Assembly: GCA_002702655.1 (NCBI GenBank)
Contig: PABB01000056.1
Location: 186,001-250,000, forward strand
DNA length: 64,000 nt
From: Planctomycetaceae bacterium
GTDB taxonomy: Bacteria > Planctomycetota > Planctomycetia > Pirellulales > Lacipirellulaceae
Direction: 5' to 3'
In this document: piece by piece, positions 1 through 7,356 of the stretch
How the letters are laid out: every line of letters begins with the position of its first letter
Position numbering within the stretch: the stretch's first letter is position 1
Translations under genes and position numbers: made by a program
The notes under the pieces: model-generated
What the model was told of the DNA's origin: nothing
The model's database searches: none
What the model saw: the letters and a program-made list of their open reading frames with translations, nothing else

Positions 1-25
1 GGGCGTTTCACACTGCGAGGAAATC

Positions 26-268
26 ATGCCAAAGGTGAACGGCCGGCAGCAGCCGGCAGCTTACATCGACCCCGAGCGACTCTACAGCTACCGGGGATTC
101 CAAATCAGCAGCGGGATTTCTCAAACCCGCATCCGTGAAGCCCGCCTGATGGGCCTTCCGCTCCCGATCCTGAAGATCGGCCGCCGCAACTATGTCCGCG
201 GCCGCGAAGCGATCGAGTGGATGGAGAAGCTCGCCGAGTTGACGTCGCAGCCCAAGGCGGAGTCCTGA
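26..268 (+). CDS. AlpA-like small DNA-binding protein of the mobile element
   Basis: This 80-residue protein resembles AlpA/excisionase-type winged-helix proteins. Residues 17-70 read as a recognition helix followed by a wing (LPLPILKIGRRNYVRGREAI) and a final helix, as in HTH_17-type regulators that read a site and control excision or element genes. The start is preceded by GAGGA at 17-21. The stop codon overlaps the next ATG (TGATG), so the two genes are translationally coupled. It is the first of three small HTH proteins in the element. Its DNA target and whether it acts as an activator or an excisionase are inference. Confidence 0.75.
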   Translation: MPKVNGRQQPAAYIDPERLYSYRGFQISSGISQTRIREARLMGLPLPILKIGRRNYVRGREAIEWMEKLAELTSQPKAES

Positions 269-1158
269 TGGGTGGCGCCCTCATCATTCCGCGAGAGGTC
301 ATTCAAACGCTGGCCGGCGAACCGGACCTGCTTGCGCTGTGGGTCTATTTGGCCGATCGCGCGGCGTGGAAGCCCAGCGTCGCCCCCAAGGGTCAGGCCC
401 TCGAAAAGGGCCAGTTGGTGACCAGCAAAGCGGCGATTAGGAGGGTGTTTGGGTGGACCGAAAGCAAAACGTGGCGCGGACTGAAAAGGCTCCAAGAACG
501 AAACGTTATCGAACTGAAAGCGAACCGCCGCGGGACGATTGTAACCCTTTGCCGCTGGGAACTTTACGAGCGGTTGCCGGAGGGGCGGCGAACCAAAAGC
601 GAACCGAAACCGAACCGAAACCGAACCGAAACCGAACCAGCGAGCGAACCGAAAGCGAACACCTCCGAAGGACGAAGTCCTTCGGAGAGCAGAGGGCAGA
701 GCCCGTCTTTATGGTCGACGTCGACAGCCGAGACGGTCGAAGTCGACGACGACCATGTTGAGTTTGGGAAAGGCGAATGGTGGACCCCGGAACGAATCGG
801 GCAGGTCCGGGATATCTGCAACAAAGCCATCGAAACGATCCGCGCCAAGTGTTCTAAGCATGAAGACCGCGACCTGCTGGCGAAGGCTGCCGCACTCACG
901 CTGGGCCCGATGCCTGAGGTTTGCTTCTGGTCGGCTGTGGAAGGCACGGGCAAGGCGTCGCGGCGCCCAGACAAGCCTTGGGCCTACTTCAAGACCTGTT
1001 GTGACGACGAGTGCGAGAAGCGAGGGAGGAAATTCAACCAGTTGCTGGCGCAAATCGAAATCCCTGAGTGTTTGCTGAATCCTGGCAAGGCGCCCAAGAA
1101 GGATCGGCCTGAACCGCGAGCCAAACGTATGTGTGTTCCGGAGGAGATTCCCCTATGA
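268..1158 (+). CDS. Winged-helix replication-initiator-like phage protein
   Basis: The protein has 296 residues. Residues 1-105 look like the winged-helix N-terminus of phage replication proteins (lambda O / DnaD-like organizers): a whole-gene arrangement of helices, a GQLVTSKAAIRR helix, WTESKTWRGLKRL recognition helix and an R-G-T-I-V-T strand followed by a W-x-x-Y segment. A low-complexity linker rich in E, P, N, R and T (about 110-165) is encoded by 11-nt DNA repeats. The C-terminal part (170-296) is alpha-helical with several cysteines and is unrecognised. The ATG at 268 overlaps the previous stop, so I prefer it to the upstream candidate at 217. A replication role is inferred from fold and from the internal repeats. 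Confidence 0.7.
   Translation: MGGALIIPREVIQTLAGEPDLLALWVYLADRAAWKPSVAPKGQALEKGQLVTSKAAIRRVFGWTESKTWRGLKRLQERNVIELKANRRGTIVTLCRWELYERLPEGRRTKSEPKPNRNRTETEPASEPKANTSEGRSPSESRGQSPSLWSTSTAETVEVDDDHVEFGKGEWWTPERIGQVRDICNKAIETIRAKCSKHEDRDLLAKAAALTLGPMPEVCFWSAVEGTGKASRRPDKPWAYFKTCCDDECEKRGRKFNQLLAQIEIPECLLNPGKAPKKDRPEPRAKRMCVPEEIPL
590..656 (+). repeat. 11-nt direct repeats (iteron-like) inside the initiator-like gene
   Basis: Units starting at 590, 601, 612, 623 and 646 share the consensus GAACCGAAACC; the copies at 601, 612 and 623 are identical and a degenerate 12-nt unit lies at 634. Eleven is not a multiple of three, so the repeat rotates through the reading frame. That argues that the DNA sequence, not a peptide repeat, is what is maintained. 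The position inside a replication-protein gene parallels the lambda origin inside gene O. Confidence 0.75.
663..687 (+). repeat. Perfect 11-bp hairpin next to the iteron-like repeats
   Basis: CTCCGAAGGAC at 663-673 is the exact reverse complement of 677-687, with a 3-nt loop. It starts 7 nt after the last 11-nt direct repeat and lies within the same coding region. Iterons plus an inverted repeat are the usual parts of a phage or plasmid origin; function here is inference. Confidence 0.75.
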
Positions 1159-1433
1159 AGTGCGAGCAAATTCGTGACGATCTCGCCCGGCGTCGGCGCC
1201 TCATCGCCGAAGAGCGGCTGCAATTCGATCGATTGAATCAGCGGCTCGGCCCCTGCCTCGACGCTCTGCCGCCGGATGAGGTGTTGAGTGCGATGGTTGC
1301 GATCTATGGCACCGCCGGCGGCCAGTTTCAATTCAGGCGGACGGGAGGCCGCCCGCAGCGGTGGAGCGATCGGCTGCCGCTGCTGGAGTTGCTCGCGGCC
1401 AAGGCTGACGACCCGGGGGTGGTCAGAATCTGA
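1155..1433 (+). CDS. Small element protein of unknown function
   Basis: This 92-residue protein is not recognised. The first 30 residues are strongly charged and helical (RDDLARRRRLIAEERLQFDR), which could form a coiled coil. The rest has no cysteine or catalytic pattern. The ATG at 1155 overlaps the stop of the initiator-like gene by 4 nt (ATGA), which supports both the start and co-translation; a GTG at 1131 is in frame but less likely. It sits in the replication and regulation part of the element. Confidence 0.6.
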   Translation: MKCEQIRDDLARRRRLIAEERLQFDRLNQRLGPCLDALPPDEVLSAMVAIYGTAGGQFQFRRTGGRPQRWSDRLPLLELLAAKADDPGVVRI

Positions 1434-1505
1434 GAGAACGCGCTTTCGCAAGCCGCTTCCCCCAGCCGCGCGCATTTTTGTCAAAAATCGAAGGGGTCCA
1501 AAACC

Positions 1506-1682
1506 GTGAGGGATGATCGATTCTGCCCGAAGTGCTTGGCTGGACGGATGCGCGTGCGGACTTCGCGGCGACTGCTGAAAGTCAACCGACAAGAGCAACG
1601 GCTCGAATGTCCGCGCTGCGGCCACCAAGAGAAGCGAACCGTCGACGCCAGGTCGATCTTCCGCCGCGGTGAACTGTTGTAG
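1506..1682 (+). CDS. 58-residue zinc-ribbon protein
   Basis: This small gene begins with GTG, preceded by an AAGGGG-type ribosome binding site about 12 nt upstream, and ends with TAG at 1680-1682. The product has two CxxC pairs, CPKC near the N-terminus (residues 7-10) and CPRC at 36-39, separated by a basic stretch. That is a classic zinc-ribbon layout, as in small phage regulators and nucleic-acid-binding proteins. It lies in the same direction and between two other element genes. The fold is well supported; its role is unknown. Confidence 0.65.
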   Translation: MRDDRFCPKCLAGRMRVRTSRRLLKVNRQEQRLECPRCGHQEKRTVDARSIFRRGELL

Positions 1683-1725
1683 CGTACAACACTTGGCCCA
1701 ACTAAACCGAAAGCGAGTCTCTAAC

Positions 1726-2115
1726 ATGAATCTGAAGCTCACGCCTGGCGTGCAAGACGCGATCGACTTGATGACCGAGCTCAACGACGAAGATCTCGAC
1801 TGCCTGCAAGCCACCTACTGCTCGAACGAGCTCGCGGATTCGCTGAGTCCGTGGCTGCAGAAGTGGCTCTTGAGGCTGCTGGGCGAAGAGCGAAACCGCC
1901 GCAGGGCGGACGCCGACACGGCCGACTTCACGTTCGTCGACTTCGGACAATGGCCGCTCGGCGAGTTGATTGGTACCGCAGCGCTTTCAATCGAGGCCCT
2001 CGAATGCATCGCGACAGCAGCCTACAGACCGACTCTGACAGCCTTCGGAACGACGCTGGCGAAAGTGCTGATCGCGGAAATGGCGAGCCGCTTGCTGACC
2101 TCCGCCCGCGCGTGA
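1726..2115 (+). CDS. Element protein of unknown function, 129 residues
   Basis: The protein is mostly alpha-helical, acidic in its first half (TELNDEDLDCLQ) and alanine-rich near the end. I do not recognise a family. It begins at the ATG at 1726 and its stop codon overlaps the GTG start of the following AlpA-like gene by 4 nt, so it belongs to the same transcription unit. The compact spacing before the capsid gene suggests an early or regulatory product, but nothing in the sequence proves it. Confidence 0.55.
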   Translation: MNLKLTPGVQDAIDLMTELNDEDLDCLQATYCSNELADSLSPWLQKWLLRLLGEERNRRRADADTADFTFVDFGQWPLGELIGTAALSIEALECIATAAYRPTLTAFGTTLAKVLIAEMASRLLTSARA

Positions 2116-2306
2116 GCATCTACGCGCTGGCCGAAAGGTACGACGTCTCGGTCAACGCGATTCACAGTTGGCGATCGAAGGGTTGGATGCCGCCCGGTTT
2201 TCTATTCCGCGGTCGCCGCTTGTGGTGGGCCGACGATATTGCCGCCTGGGAGCAGGCGGGATTTCCTCGCAAATGGGAAAGCAAAGACCATGAGCAAGTA
2301 CGATAA
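2112..2306 (+). CDS. Second AlpA-like DNA-binding protein
   Basis: This 64-residue protein starts with GTG at 2112, overlapping the previous stop (GTGA). The layout is that of an HTH_17/AlpA excisionase: YALAERYDVSVNAIHSWRSK is a helix-turn-helix, FRGRRLWWADDIAAWE is the wing and last helix. Its last 17 nt overlap the start of the capsid gene. Such proteins act as excisionases or as activators of packaging operons in satellites and cryptic prophages. The position directly upstream of the capsid gene fits control of late genes, which is inference. Confidence 0.7.
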   Translation: MSIYALAERYDVSVNAIHSWRSKGWMPPGFLFRGRRLWWADDIAAWEQAGFPRKWESKDHEQVR

Positions 2307-3705
2307 GCTGCAGGAGTTGCAGGAGCAGCGCAACGAGGCCGCGGCGACCATGCGGAAGCTGGGCGAAGCATTCGAGGCCAACGGCAAGAAGTGGAAACCT
2401 GGCGAGGACCAGGCGTGGGAGGCGGCTGTTGTCGAGTATGACCGCGCGAAGGCCGCTCTGGCTGAATTACGCAGCGGCATCAACTGCGTTTCCGATCGCC
2501 TGGCGGCCGTGGATCGCGACAGCAACGCGGTTGACGAGCGCCTCGCCCGTGTCGGTCTGCCCGACGCCTACAACGGCATGCAGGGCGGCCGCCCTCTTCC
2601 GGGCCGCGACGGCCATGGGGCTCTGCAACTCGATCGCCCCATGTTCCGCGACATGGCCAGCGGCCGCGAGATCCCAGCCCTGCTGAACTCCGATCGCCTT
2701 TCGCGCGAACGCGCCGAGCATGATAACGACGAAGCGATGGCCCCAGTCGGCGCGTTGCTGCACTCGATGCTCACCGGTCAGCCGCAGAACATCACCCGCG
2801 GCCAATGGCACAACGCGATCGGCAGCAACGATTCGCAGGGCGGGTACATCCTCAATCCGGGCCTGAGCGGTCAGATTCTCGACCTGGCCCGCAGCGCGTC
2901 GGTCGCCATGCGAGCCGGCGCGATGACGCTGCCGATGGACGTTCGCGAATTGTCGATCGCTCGGATTACCAGCGACCCCACGCCCATGTGGCGAGCGGAA
3001 GGGCAAGCGGTCCAAGGTTCGACGGTGCTCTTCGATCGCGTCACGCTGCGGGCGAAGACGCTTGCCGTCGCGATGCCCGTCACAATCGAACTTTTGGAAG
3101 ATGCGGCCAACGCGGAGCGCATCATCACGCAATGCATGCAGGCGGCTCTCGGCGCAGAACTGGACCGGGCCATCCTCATGGGCGCCGGCAACGAAAACGA
3201 ACCTCGCGGCATTCGCAACCAGAGCGGAGTGGGGTCGATCGCCAGCGTTGGCACTCCGACGGATTACTCCGACCTGTCGGAAGCGGTTGGCCAAGTTCTC
3301 GCGGCCAACTACCCGGGCGGCGCGAGCGGCCTGGCGTGGGTCGCGCATCCGCGCGACGCCGAAACCTACGACGGGTTGACCGACTCGACCGGCCAGCCGT
3401 TGAACCCGACGCCTTGGGCCCGCGACCTGCAACGGTTCACGACGACGAGCCTGCCGACCGACGAAGGCGGCGGCAGCGACGAATCGATTGGCATCGTTGG
3501 CGACTTTTCGCAAGTGCTGGTCGGCATGCGGACCACGGGCGCCAATGTGCGCATTCTCGACGCGGGAACCGTCACCGACGCCGATTCCGTGACCCACAAC
3601 GCGGCCAGCGAGCTCAAGAAGCTGATTGTCGCCTACATCCGCGCAGACGTCGCCTTGTTGCGGCCGTCGTGGATGACCGTGCTGTCCGGCATCACTGCCG
3701 CGTAG
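2290..3705 (+). CDS. HK97-family major capsid protein
   Basis: The 471-residue product has a charged coiled-coil N-terminus (about 1-95), which corresponds to the scaffolding delta domain of gp5-type capsid proteins. It continues with the capsid fold: SQGGYILNPGLSGQIL near 185, a ...VTIELLEDA... spine segment, GAGNENEPRGI near 298 (equivalent to the usual GxGxxxPxGI) and a C-terminal A/P-domain strand ending ADVALLRPSW. Length and motif order match the family. The ATG at 2290 overlaps the previous gene by 17 nt; the frame is open further upstream but without coding signs. No portal or prohead protease gene is adjacent, which is unusual for a tailed phage. Confidence 0.9.
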   Translation: MSKYDKLQELQEQRNEAAATMRKLGEAFEANGKKWKPGEDQAWEAAVVEYDRAKAALAELRSGINCVSDRLAAVDRDSNAVDERLARVGLPDAYNGMQGGRPLPGRDGHGALQLDRPMFRDMASGREIPALLNSDRLSRERAEHDNDEAMAPVGALLHSMLTGQPQNITRGQWHNAIGSNDSQGGYILNPGLSGQILDLARSASVAMRAGAMTLPMDVRELSIARITSDPTPMWRAEGQAVQGSTVLFDRVTLRAKTLAVAMPVTIELLEDAANAERIITQCMQAALGAELDRAILMGAGNENEPRGIRNQSGVGSIASVGTPTDYSDLSEAVGQVLAANYPGGASGLAWVAHPRDAETYDGLTDSTGQPLNPTPWARDLQRFTTTSLPTDEGGGSDESIGIVGDFSQVLVGMRTTGANVRILDAGTVTDADSVTHNAASELKKLIVAYIRADVALLRPSWMTVLSGITAA

Positions 3706-3772
3706 TCGAACGAGTTCGCCACCTGGCGGCCGTGACCGCCCGTCAATCGCAACCAACTTCGGAGTTCATTCC

Positions 3773-4207
3773 ATGAACCTCAGCAAAGCAGCCAAGGTGA
3801 CCCGAGTCGCCAACGGCGCGGCCGCCGGCCAGACCGCGGTCACCAGTTCATCGGTCGACACGACCGGATCAGCCGCCGTGGAATTCCTGGTCCTGATGGG
3901 GGCCATTACCACGGGCGCCGCGACTTCGGTGAAGCTGCAAGGCAGCAGCGATGATTCGAACTGGTCGGACCTGGAAGGGACCGGCCAAACGATCGCCGAT
4001 GACGACGACAACAAGGTCTTCATTCTCGACCTGGCCAATTCCCGCTACCGCTACGTGCGGTGCGTGGTGAGCCGAGCGACGCAAGACAGCGTCGTCGACG
4101 GCATCGTCGCCCGCCAGTACGCGGCCGACAAAGAGCCCGTAACGCACGATTCGTCAACCGTCGGCGGATCCGAGTTTCATCACGCGCCTGCGGCCGGCAC
4201 GGCTTGA
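3773..4207 (+). CDS. Small beta-rich virion-type protein
   Basis: The 144-residue product begins with a low-complexity Ala/Thr/Ser region and continues with alternating strands (VEFLVLMGAI, SVKLQGSSDDSNWSDL, RYRYVRCVVSR), similar in style to phage head-decoration or tail-tube accessory proteins. It lies 67 nt after the capsid gene in the same direction. I cannot name the family. A hairpin follows the gene before the tape-measure-like gene. A structural role is inferred from fold style and position only. Confidence 0.55.
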   Translation: MNLSKAAKVTRVANGAAAGQTAVTSSSVDTTGSAAVEFLVLMGAITTGAATSVKLQGSSDDSNWSDLEGTGQTIADDDDNKVFILDLANSRYRYVRCVVSRATQDSVVDGIVARQYAADKEPVTHDSSTVGGSEFHHAPAAGTA

Positions 4208-4226
4208 TTCACTTTTCGGCAGCAAC

Positions 4227-4262
4227 GGCGAGGGGCGTTTTGTGTTCCCTGCGCCCCTCGCC
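4227..4262 (+). terminator. Perfect 11-bp hairpin between head and tail genes
   Basis: GGCGAGGGGCG at 4227-4237 pairs exactly with 4252-4262 around a 14-nt loop. No T-run follows, so it is not a textbook intrinsic terminator. It may attenuate transcription or protect mRNA ends between the capsid and tape-measure-like cistrons. Confidence 0.5.
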
Positions 4263-4298
4263 ACGCTGTCGCAATCCTGAAACCGAACGGCGAACCTC

Positions 4299-5846
4299 AT
4301 GGCCCAAGGCGTCGGCAACCTGAATGTCTCGGTCACCGCCGACACGCGGCGGGCCCGGGCGAATGTCGACGGCTTCCGTAAAGACGTCAGCCGCCTCTCT
4401 CCCGCGGCGAAAGAAGCTCAGCGAGGGCTGAGCGGCCTTTCTAGGGGCGTGGGCGACCTGGGGCGTCGCTTTGGCGGACTGCTGGGCATCGGAGTCGGAA
4501 TTGGCGGCGTCGGCTACGCGATCAAGCGGCAGTTCTCCGAAGTCGACCGGTTGGCGAAAACGAGCACCAAGCTCGGCATCGCGACCGAACGACTGGAGGG
4601 CCTGCGCCTGGCCGCTTCGGAGTCCGGCGTTGAAGTCAACAAGCTGGAAGCCGGGCTGCAGCGGATGGTCCGGCGCGTCGCTGAAGCCGCCCAAGGGGCA
4701 GGCGAGGCCCGCGGGGCTGTCGCCGAGCTCGGCCTCGACGCCAAGAGGCTCAACGAGCTGAAGCCGGACGAGATGTTCCGCATGATCGCCGATGCGATGA
4801 GCCGGACCCGCAACCAGAGCGACCGCGTGCGGATCGCGTTTAAGCTCTTCGACTCCGAAGGCGTGGATTTGGTGAACACGCTGGCGCTTGGGCGCGACGG
4901 TTTGAACGAAGTTCAGAAAGCCGCCGAGGATCTAGGCTTGGCGATCTCTTCGAAAGACGCCAAGCGAATCGAGCAAGCCAACGACGCGATCGGTCGCATG
5001 AAGGGGGGTCTCGCGGGCCTGGCTCGCGAGGCGGCCGTTTTCGTTGCCCCAGCGGTCGAGCATGTTGCCCTTGCGTGGGCGAACAACTTCCGGGCCCTTC
5101 ACGGCGGACTCGATGCCGTTCGCACGATCGACCAGCAACGCGCAGCGACGGAACGCCTGGCGTCCGCGACAAACCAACTGCAACGCGCCGAAGAAAAGCA
5201 GATCCAGACCGCCAAGCGGCATGCCGACGTTCTTCGCGACAAGCAGCGGGCCTTCGATTTGGAGCTCAAGGCTTTGGAGCGGCGAGTCGCGGTAGCCCGG
5301 GAGGGCGAGAACGAGACCCGACTGAAGGAACTGCGGGCCGGCGGCTTGAACATCGCCGGGCAACAGCAGTTCGTCGACGCCACCCGCGCCGCGGAGCGAG
5401 CCGAAACGATCGCCGATCAAACAACCGCGCTGAAAGACCTGGCGGAAACGATCCGCGACTTCGGCAAGTCGCCGCTTGTCGCCGAGCGGGATCGGTTCGT
5501 GCGTAACGCAGCGACGCCCGAGCTCGCCCAACAGGGCCGCGAGCTCTACGGCCAGTTGATAACGCTCGACCGGATCGAGGAATTCAAACGCGACCTGCCG
5601 GGCATGCTTGGCAAGGCGGGCGACTTCCTCAACGGGGTCTTCGGCGTCGCCCCGGCAGACCGGCGCCGCCTGGATCCGCTCGATGCGAACTCAGCCGAAG
5701 GCTACTCCGCACTGCGGGCCAACGTGCCGCACAGTCAGGCCGAGCAGCAATTGAAAGAGCAGCAGGTCGCAAACAACTGGCTGGAGCGGATCTTCGACAA
5801 GATCGGCGAACAAGATTTTGGCGACGTCTTCAGCCTCAACGGCTAG
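4299..5846 (+). CDS. Tape-measure-like tail protein
   Basis: The 515-residue protein has the features of a phage tail tape measure protein: an N-terminal basic helical segment with NVSVTADTRRARANVDGFRK, a glycine-rich hydrophobic stretch (about 55-75, LLGIGVGIGGVGYAI), the conserved LAKTSTKLGIATERLEGLRL segment and long amphipathic helices (about 270-400). Family members at this size imply a short tail; at about 1.5 angstrom per residue it would be near 77 nm. No other tail genes (tube, terminator, baseplate) are visible, so tail assembly would need a partner phage or genes left of the window. Confidence 0.75.
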   Translation: MAQGVGNLNVSVTADTRRARANVDGFRKDVSRLSPAAKEAQRGLSGLSRGVGDLGRRFGGLLGIGVGIGGVGYAIKRQFSEVDRLAKTSTKLGIATERLEGLRLAASESGVEVNKLEAGLQRMVRRVAEAAQGAGEARGAVAELGLDAKRLNELKPDEMFRMIADAMSRTRNQSDRVRIAFKLFDSEGVDLVNTLALGRDGLNEVQKAAEDLGLAISSKDAKRIEQANDAIGRMKGGLAGLAREAAVFVAPAVEHVALAWANNFRALHGGLDAVRTIDQQRAATERLASATNQLQRAEEKQIQTAKRHADVLRDKQRAFDLELKALERRVAVAREGENETRLKELRAGGLNIAGQQQFVDATRAAERAETIADQTTALKDLAETIRDFGKSPLVAERDRFVRNAATPELAQQGRELYGQLITLDRIEEFKRDLPGMLGKAGDFLNGVFGVAPADRRRLDPLDANSAEGYSALRANVPHSQAEQQLKEQQVANNWLERIFDKIGEQDFGDVFSLNG

Positions 5847-5873
5847 CACGCCTTCGATTCAGGAGAACAAGCA

Positions 5874-6200
5874 ATGCCCTTGCTGCTTGAAAACGCAACG
5901 GCGACGTCCCCCATCACCTGGCACTTTCTCGAATCGGGCAAGTGGATCATCAGCATGGAAGTTGTCGGCGGCTTCGGCGATGACTACGTCGGCTGCAGGA
6001 TCCTCCGTCACTTCGACGGCGAGGCCAACGCCGCCTACGTGACGGACGACAACAACAACTACGTCCGCCTCGACAGGGCCCAGCCCGATGCAGTTCTCGT
6101 CTCTCCGGGGTGTTACTACGGGATCGAGGAAACAGACTTCGCCGGCGAGACGGTAACGGTCCGCGCCGTGCAACTTGAGGCCCGCCTGCCGGGCAGTTGA
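5874..6200 (+). CDS. Element protein of unknown function, 108 residues
   Basis: A good ribosome binding site (AGGAG) precedes the ATG, 27 nt after the tape-measure-like gene. The protein looks like a small beta-sandwich, with aromatic strands (ITWHFLESGKWIISMEVV, YVGCRILRHF) and an acidic loop. I do not recognise a family. Its place after the tape measure is where tail-tip or baseplate-type proteins usually lie, but this is weak evidence. Confidence 0.55.
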   Translation: MPLLLENATATSPITWHFLESGKWIISMEVVGGFGDDYVGCRILRHFDGEANAAYVTDDNNNYVRLDRAQPDAVLVSPGCYYGIEETDFAGETVTVRAVQLEARLPGS

Positions 6201-6560
6201 GACCAGGCCTCCTAGGCGTCGCGTACACGCGATGCGAGCGAATCCGACTACGGATACGCCGAAGGGGCCAGCGACGCGACACGGGCGATTCTGTGCGGCC
6301 GATTTTCGCCGGGGTTGACCAAAACCAGCCAATGGGGGCAGAATTGCTCCCGTCAAAGCTACCTGGAGCGGGATTGAGACCCCGCTCACGCAATTGAGAA
6401 TCTATGTCGAACCCTATTGAGAAATCAGAGTGCACGGCTGCGCGGGTGCGCGGTCGCCGCAAGGCCCGCGGGTGGCTCTCAATCCACCTGACAGCGCCAA
6501 CGCAGCCGTGCACTTTCTTTAGACCCGGCCGCTCTGGCGGGTCAGAAAGGACGGCCAACG
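6201..6560 (+). other. 360-bp non-coding stretch of the element
   Basis: There is no convincing reading frame here. A candidate open frame from 6404 runs 140 nt into the next gene in another frame and has arginine-rich, non-protein-like composition. The stretch contains a short palindrome (TCGCGTACACGCGA near 6226) and the long-armed structure at 6429-6520. Confidence 0.6.
6429..6520 (+). ncRNA. Candidate structured RNA with a 14-bp closing stem and T-rich end
   Basis: AGTGCACGGCTGCG at 6429-6442 is the exact reverse complement of 6501-6514. The 58-nt interior can form at least one further small stem (GGTGG with CCACC) and the outer stem is followed by TTCTTT. The layout fits a small RNA closed by its terminal stem, or a regulatory leader of the next gene 47 nt away. 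No promoter is clear. Confidence 0.4.
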
Positions 6561-7067
6561 ATGGGCCTTCCGTCCCTCTCGTATCGCATTGCGCGAACGC
6601 GGCTTTATCAGTGGTACCTGCAGGCCAGGTTCGCGAGCGCGAGAACCAGGCGGTTTCAGCCGCTGCTGCGGGCAGAGTTCGCCAACGGCGACAAATTCTC
6701 TGAGGCTGAATTCCTGCAGCGGGCAGGGTTCTACGCCGCCGCCGTGTGCGTGATGCGGAACGCGATCGAGAATTCGCTCCGACGCCTGGCGTTGATCGGT
6801 CCGGATTGGCGAGACGTTCGGCGCTGCGGCGTTGAATCGCTCGCCTCGCACTTGCTGAAGCGACGGGTGCTCTCCGATTTCGATGCTCGCATGCTCAGTC
6901 GCTTTGCCGGCCGAGCGAACCGCGCAGCGCACGGCGCGGAAGTTTCGCGCGACCAGGCAGCGAAAACACTCCGCGACGGCGAGCTCGTTCGCGGCCTAAT
7001 CGACGCAGCACGCCGCCGAGCTCTATCGGCGGCTTCCGCTCAATCCCTTTTGGAGTGCGAACTATGA
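6561..7067 (+). CDS. DUF4145/HEPN-like protein
   Basis: The 168-residue protein matches the pattern of DUF4145-type HEPN domains. A helix with YAAAVCVMRNAIENSLRRLA (58-77) corresponds to the family's usual AAxxxLRxALExxL helix, and FAGRANRAAHGAEVS (115-129) gives the R-x(4-6)-H motif (R118, H124) used by HEPN ribonucleases. HEPN proteins often act as toxins or anti-phage RNases. In a mobile element just before the integration module it could be a cargo defence gene. No antitoxin-like partner is obvious except the overlapping HTH protein downstream. The ATG follows a GAAAGGA ribosome binding site. Confidence 0.6.
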   Translation: MGLPSLSYRIARTRLYQWYLQARFASARTRRFQPLLRAEFANGDKFSEAEFLQRAGFYAAAVCVMRNAIENSLRRLALIGPDWRDVRRCGVESLASHLLKRRVLSDFDARMLSRFAGRANRAAHGAEVSRDQAAKTLRDGELVRGLIDAARRRALSAASAQSLLECEL

Positions 7068-7339
7068 ACCGGCGCGAAGAGAAAATCGCTGAAGGATTGA
7101 AATTGGTGGCCGAGCATTGGCTCGCGCCATACCTGGCCAGCTTGGTCGACGGGGCGATGGCAAGCAGCAACGCGACGGCCCCAGTCTCCAAGGCCGAAGC
7201 GGCGAAGCTGCTGAATGTCAGCACGCGAACCATTGAGCGGATGGCCAGAGATGGAGAACTCCGCGCGGCCGGCGCCGGCAAGCTGCGGTTTAGCCGGCTC
7301 GAAATCGAAAGACTCCAACGGTCGCGGCCGTCCAAATAG
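7064..7339 (+). CDS. Excisionase-type HTH protein
   Basis: This 91-residue protein ends in a MerR-like/HTH_17 excisionase domain (about 43-91): VSKAEAAKLLNVSTRTIERMARDGEL is the helix-turn-helix and KLRFSRLEIERLQ the wing and third helix. The first 40 residues form a separate helical segment. It overlaps the HEPN-like gene by 4 nt (ATGA) and lies 17 nt before the integrase, so it is probably the recombination directionality factor. A GTG 9 nt upstream is an alternative start. Pairing with the HEPN-like gene as an antitoxin is also possible. Confidence 0.75.
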   Translation: MNRREEKIAEGLKLVAEHWLAPYLASLVDGAMASSNATAPVSKAEAAKLLNVSTRTIERMARDGELRAAGAGKLRFSRLEIERLQRSRPSK

Positions 7340-7356
7340 TCAGGGGAACCCAAGCG

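Noticed and set aside
590-656. CRISPR-like array
   Set aside because: Units are adjacent and 11 nt long without spacers, and they lie inside a coding region.
2467-3756. 429-residue frame antisense to the capsid gene
   Set aside because: High G+C at third codon positions opens the opposite strand; the product is Arg/Ala/Gly-rich without family features, while the + strand encodes a clear capsid protein.
6404-6703. 99-residue frame in the element gap
   Set aside because: It overlaps the HEPN-like gene by about 140 nt in another frame, passes through the inverted repeat and has no protein-like pattern.
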